Positions 57,558 through 64,000 of a DNA stretch of 64,000 nucleotides are shown piece after piece; the stretch's first letter is position 1, and each line of letters begins with the position of its first letter. This DNA comes from Sanguinoderma infundibulare (Eukaryota > Basidiomycota > Agaricomycetes > Polyporales > Polyporaceae), in the NCBI GenBank assembly GCA_032821775.1, contig JAVLRN010000001.1, positions 4,526,001-4,590,000 on the forward strand, read 5' to 3'. Below the pieces are notes generated by a model, which saw nothing but the letters and a program-made list of their open reading frames with translations, searched no databases and was not told where the DNA came from. The position numbers and the translations under genes were made by a program.

Positions 57558-59243
57558 CTGAGGGAACCCCGTAAGTTGGCCCGAGACGTCTAACTTACCT
57601 GTCAGCCAGATACAGTACGGAGCGGCCTTTCCGAAGCTTGAACATCCAGGGGGATTCGAGATCCATACTGGTGAGATTGGCAAGCGCGACACGCCCGCTC
57701 CTGCCTATGAACGCCAAGTTCAGAATGACGTTGAGATAATGCGGTGTTCGGAGAGTACGCACCGTGCAAATGAGAGTGCCTAGCTGGACACCAGTCTCGA
57801 GACCGCCTTGCGAGGGTCGTCGTCCGGGTGCCGCGTCTCCGTCCGGATATCTGAATGAATACGCTCGCCCATCTTGAGATTGACGTCTGGCAGCACACTG
57901 CGATGGTCGCAGAGCCTTGACACCCCGGAAGATAGGAAAAGTACGGCAAGAACTCACCAACATCTTGTCCGCGATCTCGAGGTTGACGTACACGACGATG
58001 TCATCCTTGACCGGGCTGTGCGGTGTCCCACGTCCGTGTGAACGTGAGCTCAAGTCCGGAATGAACCATACTGTATGCTCACCGAGTACCAAGTCAAGTG
58101 GTCGAAGGGTCTGAGGTCGGAATAAAACATCAAATGACCATTTGATCACGCCTCGCGCTGACAGTCCGCCATCTTGACATGCCAGACGGACGATGAACTC
58201 GGTCACCCAGTGGAACCCCTTGCCTACACCGCCATTTCGACATCGCCGTCGCCATCAGTATCCGGTACCATGCAACGACAGAAACGCACGGAAAGAACTC
58301 ACCTGAGAGTTTATGTTCGAAGGAACCATCAGGCCCGGATATGTATGGGGCGCGGGCAGCCGTGTCGGCGAAGATGAAGGTGTGAAATGCGGACTCTCTC
58401 TCCCCGTTCCCGAGAACGACGGCCGACATCCCGAGACGTCGCTGCAACGCAGGTAGAGCAGGTGGATGCAAAGGAGAGCACATCGGAGACATCGGTGAGG
58501 CAATTGCAGGCCAAACAGCCATAAGGTGCGAACGTGAGCGTAAGTCCGGAATGAACCATTCGGAGGGTTGCTCACCGAGCGCGCGGTGATCTTCAAGTGG
58601 TCGAGAGGCCTGAGGTCGGAATGACGTGCCGTCGGACAGCCTTCAAGTCATCCTGCTGTCAGAACGTTCGAAGGCAATCAGTGGCGCGTACGCGTCAAAG
58701 AAAACAAACAGGACTCACAGAGGCTCCACCCGGGGTTCGCTCAGCGTCGATCCCGGACGCCTCACAGAGCTCTACAGTTCCCGCGCGACCGGGGATCCAT
58801 CAGTGTGAGGATGCAGAGAGTCGACGTGCTTACCGGACGGACGTACGAGCGAATTGCACGCGCCGAGAAGCGACTCGGACGCGAACGTCGCAGACGTAGC
58901 TTGTATGGAGGAGACTACGACAAAGGAGAGCATGGATCACATGGAAGACAGGGAGGTTTGGGGAGAGAGGGGAGGGGAAAGTCGCCGGGGGCCAGCAAGA
59001 CGACTTTGAAACGGCGACGGCGTTACCTTGAGCAAAAGCTGATGTGTAAGCACTGCGAATGATATTAGATGCTTACCGCTATCCCTGCGGTTAAAGTCAT
59101 TTGATGGCGCGGTATCTCCGCGTCGTGAGGTGGTTTGAAATGCCCGATCGTCGTGAATCTGAAGATATCCGAAACGCGTGTCCCGAAATGGTTTCTTCCG
59201 CATTGGAATGCGAACGAATGCATCAAGCGGAAGCTCGCTCTAG

Positions 59244-59849
59244 AAGAGCGGCTATGTGGGAGCAGGCACCGCAGGTGCTGGTGTTGGAGACGGGTGGCGG
59301 GTGGCGGAATTGGGCATGGCCACCTGCACCGGCGACGCGGCCGCACTCTCTGGGACAGGCGTCGTCCCAGGTTTCGTGGGCAGTGAGGGGTGAAGGGGGA
59401 CAGCAGCAGTGGGTGGCGGGTGCGCTCTTGGAGGTGGCAGAGGATCTTGCGATCCCGAGGTGGACAGTGGCGGACGCCGCCGCCGCGCTTGCGCCGTCCT
59501 TGCGCGCGCGGCCTTCGCGCGAGCCGCTGCGACGCGTTCCGCCTGCTTCGTGAGCTGCTTCTTCCGCATGTCGATGCGCGCATCTTCCTGTTTAATCTTT
59601 TTGACAAAGCCTTTGATGTCCCCGAGCCTGCGAAAATAAGGACCGTGGTTGCAATACCGCGGCGAATGGATACGCACTAGAACGGGTGCTGTGAATCCCA
59701 CAAATCCCGGTACCCCATCTCCGGAAACTTCCTCAACGGCGCGCTTCTGTACCGGTACGGCCACGGCTCCTGATCCACCCTCATCTTTTCCCGCGTGCCC
59801 TCCGTCGCTTCCTCCAACCCGACCTCCCTCTTCTCCCCATCAACCTCGA
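59244..59849 (-). pseudogene. THOC1 pseudogene a, C-terminal part, unit 3
   Basis: Same broken THOC1 segment, two array periods on. Confidence 0.8.
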
Positions 59850-59959
59850 CATGCTGTTCCTGTGCACGCATGAACAAAAGGCGATGTCTAAGGATGGGAA
59901 TATCGGGTACGTACGGCCGCCATCCTTAAATCCAATTGATGTCGCAAAGTCGTTTGAAA

Positions 59960-60006
59960 TGGATACACGCGAGATTCTGAATACTCGCGAATCTCGCGTG
60001 TATCCA
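59960..60006. repeat. Perfect hairpin, unit 3
   Basis: Same 18-bp-stem inverted repeat, unchanged, in unit 3. Confidence 0.85.
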
Positions 60007-62800
60007 GGCACTTTCTTCTACGTTAGACTGCGGATAAAATTAGTCTATGTGTCACCAACCTTGTGTGCGCCGCGGAGAACGTTAAATCGGACTCAAATGG
60101 CCGATTCCAATCGCGGTCACCGCCAGGAAGACAGGGCTTGCAAGACCCGCTGGCGTCGCAGCTCTAGCCCGTCAACTCCAAGCGGCGCGTGAGGTCGGTA
60201 GAAACATTGAGTTCTAGCGGCAGCATCGAATGCAGTGTGCCGATTCTTCTGGAGTGTATACAGAGTGCCGCTGCGGCTGTGGGAAGGCCGACGACCCGCT
60301 TGGGACCGGGCTAATCGTGACGCAGCTGCTGGCCATGGATGAGTTCGAGACGATACTTTGGAAGAGCTTGCTCCGGTTCAGACCTTGAGCGTATCCTACG
60401 CTGGGCGTGGGGGTCTTGGGGAGGCTGGATAGAGCCGAGGGGAAGCGTCCCAGCGTGGTCGTTGCGAAGCCCACTTGCACAGTGGTGCAAGGCTTGGTAC
60501 GGCGAAGACAAAACCGGTCGGAAGTGAGCATTAGGAACTGTATGGCACAATTCAGCACAACCACGGCCAGAATGTTCGGAACAGGATGAAAAATGTACGA
60601 CGTAAATGAGCTTCGGATGCAACGCGGGGATGAATGTTGTGGCGATAATTGAAGCGAGTGCGTTGCAAGGAGACGGCAATGATGCAAACTCGGGCTTGCG
60701 CTTGCGGAGATTTCCGCTCTGGTGATGGATTTTCAGATTATTGGTGCACGCAAGCACCGTCAATGATGATGCGCGCAGACTGGACTCACCGCCTCATGGT
60801 ACGGACTGGATTTGGTCTTGCCCGTGACTTCGTTCGCAGCGGCGCTCTTACCGATCCGTGTTTTGGGCTTGCAGTCGCGGAAGCGGTACTTGTGCGTCGG
60901 CGATGGCAGCTTGAACATGAGCTGTGTCTCGGACGAGTGCTTGTCGTAGCTACCCATCGTCCGAGTCATTGCCCCCCTTGCTGCTCGCGGTGCTGCCCAT
61001 GTCCACGTCGTAGTAGTCACAATTCTGGTCGTGGGGGCTGGCGGCCGCGGTCGTGGTGGAACAAGCGCCGTTCCCAATCGAGCCAGACTTGTCATAATAC
61101 GAGCCTGTGAGGGTCGCGATGCGGCAAAGCTGTGATCAAGAGTCAGCTGTCGGTGTGAGAAACGTGGTCAGGGAAGAGATGGACCGACTGATAGGCTCTG
61201 TGCCGTCCAAGAGCGGGTCCCTGGGATCAAAGATGTAATTAAAGGTCCCGCTAGCCACTCCTGCCGCCGATGACTCACTCACCAACCTGGCGCGTCTTAT
61301 GCCCAGCACGTGCCACTTGAAACGTTGTAGCCATGGACACGTACATCCGTCTCGTTGCCGCTGTGCTTTTTGGTTCCACGTGGGTCTCGGACGGGTCTGA
61401 GGAGCTGGAAGAGGAACTGCCATCAGAAATGCGTGTCCGCGATCTCGACATCAAGCAGCTCAGGGCCCCTTTGCAAAGTAGTACTGGCTCTTCGAGACGG
61501 TCTCCGTGACTCCAGTCTCCCGGTTCTGTTTCAGATGTCCTGCTGGCGCAGTGAGTGAGCCATTCGACTGGCTGCCAAGCGCACTTCTCCCGCTCGTGTC
61601 CATTCGTGTTGGGCCCGCCCCACGTCGGCGCGTACTCTCCTCGTAAGGTTACTCCACGAACACGCGACTGAGGAAGGTGAGGATGCGCCCTCAGAATATT
61701 GTTGTCTTGCTGGAATTGGAAAGTCGGCGGAGGAGGTCGGTGATGGATGAGGGCCTTGCTCTTCTGCGGGATCATGCCCTCGGTGAGGTGTTTCGCGGCG
61801 CGGCGAGGAGGGATCTCACTGAGGACGATCTGCGCACGACGCGACCCTATGTAAGTACGTGCACCCAGCCCTGCGTGCGTGCGTGCGTGCGCACGTTGCC
61901 ACGACGCCGCCGTGCCGTCCGACAAGCTCTAAACTCTCGAAGCTCGAAGCTCGAAGCTCACGTTCGCAGTCGGGAAGGCAGAGGCGGAGAAGAGTCTCGC
62001 AAGCCGGCCGACGCGGGATGCCCATGCCCATGCCCCGCCCGTTCTCAGAGACTGCTCTGCGAAACCACGCTGTCTGCCAGTGGCCGGTGCAACTTGTTCA
62101 GCGCGAAGTGGGAACCATGGCGTCAGGAGCAGAAACCCATACATACGTATGTACGCACCTTCTCCCTTCCGAATCCACGCTCTCCCACACGTCCTCCTCC
62201 CCGTCCTCTCAAATCCGGCCAGAGGTCGGAGCGATGACATCGAGCGCACATAATCCAGAGGCTGCGATTGAGAACTTGAGATCGAGCACTCGTTGATCCA
62301 GGAGAATATGTGCGAGCACGAGGAGATGGTCTCACGTCGCATTGCAGTATTCGGAGGTCTTAGACGGAGTCTGGCAGTGTCCACGAGGCGCATCAGCCAT
62401 TCGAGATTCACGGAATGGAGATGAGTGGCCTGGAATGTGCTTACCGGACACTGTACTGATTGGGCAGCCACCCGAGATCAGTTACGAGGGAAATATGCGC
62501 TACGCGCAAATTATACACATGCTGGCTATGAAGTTGCATGAAGATAATTAGCGGGAGAATCTCTCCGAGTGACACACCGCTGCTGGACATGCCCGCCGCA
62601 CGCTGCCACACCGAATCCCGACCAGCCAACTCCTGCCCTCGAGCACAGTACTCGAACGGTCTCGCAAAGCTCAAGGCGGAATTTCGATCCCGTATAACAA
62701 CAAAATTGAGTACGTACATTCATTTGTGTCTCCATCCTCCGCGCGCTGACCAGCCTGGTACCGCGGGACAGGACACAAATCTGGCAATCCCAAGGCGAAT

Positions 62801-63253
62801 ATGGGGTGGTCGGAGAAGGCCTACGCCCTTGGTGTCGTCGTCCGCTGCAAACAGAACCTCCTCGGATGGCCGTGGTACGCAAACATCCCGTTCGCGAACC
62901 CGAGCGACCTCCTCGGTGGCCAGCCCATCCTGCGCTTCCTCATCGCGCTCCTGAATGCTGGGATCCTCCGCTTCGAGCCCGCGAGCGAGGAGGACATTGA
63001 CCGCACACGACGGAACTCGAAGGCCGTCCTTCCGGGTGCGCCGCCGACACGCCCACCTCCGTTCTGCTGGGGTCCGTTTGGTCGGAACGATATCGGCCTG
63101 GGTCGCTTCCGGCCGGTTACCAACCCGCTGGGCTTGCCACTCAGACACCCGAAGGACGGTCCAAAGACCCCGAAGCTTATCCTGGACTCCGATGTGGAGG
63201 ATTTGGATGCGGTGGACTCAGAGAATGAGAACGCGCAGGTGGGATGCTGGTAG
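62801..63253 (+). CDS. Hypothetical 150-aa protein, unit 3
   Basis: Identical copy of the 28687-29139 ORF, two array periods on. Confidence 0.5.
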   Translation: MGWSEKAYALGVVVRCKQNLLGWPWYANIPFANPSDLLGGQPILRFLIALLNAGILRFEPASEEDIDRTRRNSKAVLPGAPPTRPPPFCWGPFGRNDIGLGRFRPVTNPLGLPLRHPKDGPKTPKLILDSDVEDLDAVDSENENAQVGCW

Positions 63254-64000
63254 CTAGCATGCAGTGTATCAGTCGTGCTCGAGGATCTTGTCCGCGATCT
63301 CGGGGTTGACGTACACGACAATGTAGTCCTCCGATGTGGTCGAGAGGAAGCGCAGTGAGCACCGCACCAAATGCGTCCCCCCGCGGTCATTCCGAATATG
63401 GAAGCGAGTGACAGCAGCGGACGTCTTGATGATGAGGCATCGCCCGGGCGCATGGCAAGGCGATGAAGGTCTATCAGGCCCAGAGCACGACCGACTGAAT
63501 CAAGCAGTGGATATGCGCAGTAGATACTGAATGGTGCGCACCGTTGAGCGCCAGTGCGCTGATACCAATGTTTGTCGTCGGCAAGGAGGTGGATGAACTC
63601 CGAGTTGGTCATATGACTGATGCTAGTGCGCATTGTCGAGTAATCGTTGACATCAATCAGTTTGGGAGAGCTTGCTCCGGTTCAGACCTTAGGCATATCC
63701 CATGCTGGGCGTGGGGGTCTTGGGGAGGCTGGATGGACCCGAGGGGAAGCGTCCCGGCATGGTTGTTGCGAAGCCCACTTGCACAGTGTTGGAATGTTCA
63801 ATTCCAGCTTGATCTGGCGCAAGGCTTGGTACGGAGAACACTAAACCGGTCGGACAATCGAGGAGTAATGTGAGCATAAGGAACTGTATAGCGCAATTCA
63901 GCACAACCATGGCCAGAATGTTCGGAACAGGATGGAAAACGTACCACGTAAATGAGCTTCTGATGCAACACGCCGAAGAGTTTGTTGTGGCGATAATGGA

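Larger units (their letters stand above)
53881..64000 (+). repeat. Tandem array unit 3 (cut by window edge)
   Basis: Third unit, reading as unit 2 shifted by 17,057 bp. It runs out of the window inside the P2 remnant. Whether the array ends or continues cannot be seen. Confidence 0.95.

Noticed and set aside
19764..64000. rDNA-like or satellite array
   Set aside because: The unit holds protein-coding exons and pseudogenes and no rRNA-like sequence.

Overview
The window looks like nuclear DNA of a filamentous basidiomycete, most likely an agaricomycete of the polypore type. This is inferred from GC-rich exons cut by many 50-70 nt GT-AG introns with GTGAGT, GTACGT or GTGCGT donors, and from the gene families present. 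No tRNA, rRNA or CRISPR array was seen.

Positions 1-19,750 form an ordinary single-copy gene row. It holds a 5'-truncated, atypical G-protein alpha subunit (+) and a possibly decayed hypothetical gene (+). A tandem pair of 15-exon major facilitator transporters (-) follows. Next are the THO-complex subunit THOC1/HPR1 (+), UDP-glucose 4-epimerase (+) and a small coiled-coil protein (-). A 507-bp MITE with TA target-site duplication sits just upstream of the coiled-coil start codon.

From 19,764 to the right edge the window is a tandem array with a period of 17,057 bp: two full units and a partial third. Each unit begins with an intact seven-exon gene for exocyst subunit Exo84, followed by about 14.2 kb of mostly broken sequence. 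That tract holds a RidA-family fragment, two inverted and damaged THOC1 pseudogenes, two diverged copies of an unrecognised gene remnant, an intact 150-codon ORF, an F-box-protein-like remnant, a perfect 18-bp-stem hairpin and TTAGGG-like motifs. Exo84 copies 2 and 3 look identical. Copy 1 differs from them at a few percent of positions until near its 3' end, where it becomes identical and stays so across the unit; one base difference (position 30,100) was noticed.

The last ~460 bp of each unit, just before the next Exo84, is a compressed image of the single-copy row. It holds pieces of the THOC1 upstream region, the epimerase promoter and the epimerase 3' flank in order, with the gene bodies missing. 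The simplest reading is an old segmental duplication of the THOC1-epimerase-Exo84 block, followed by decay of everything except Exo84, then recent amplification by unequal crossing-over between Exo84 paralogues. An assembly error must be excluded. The genes do not form a pathway; the interest lies in the structural history and in three apparently functional copies of a normally single-copy secretion gene.
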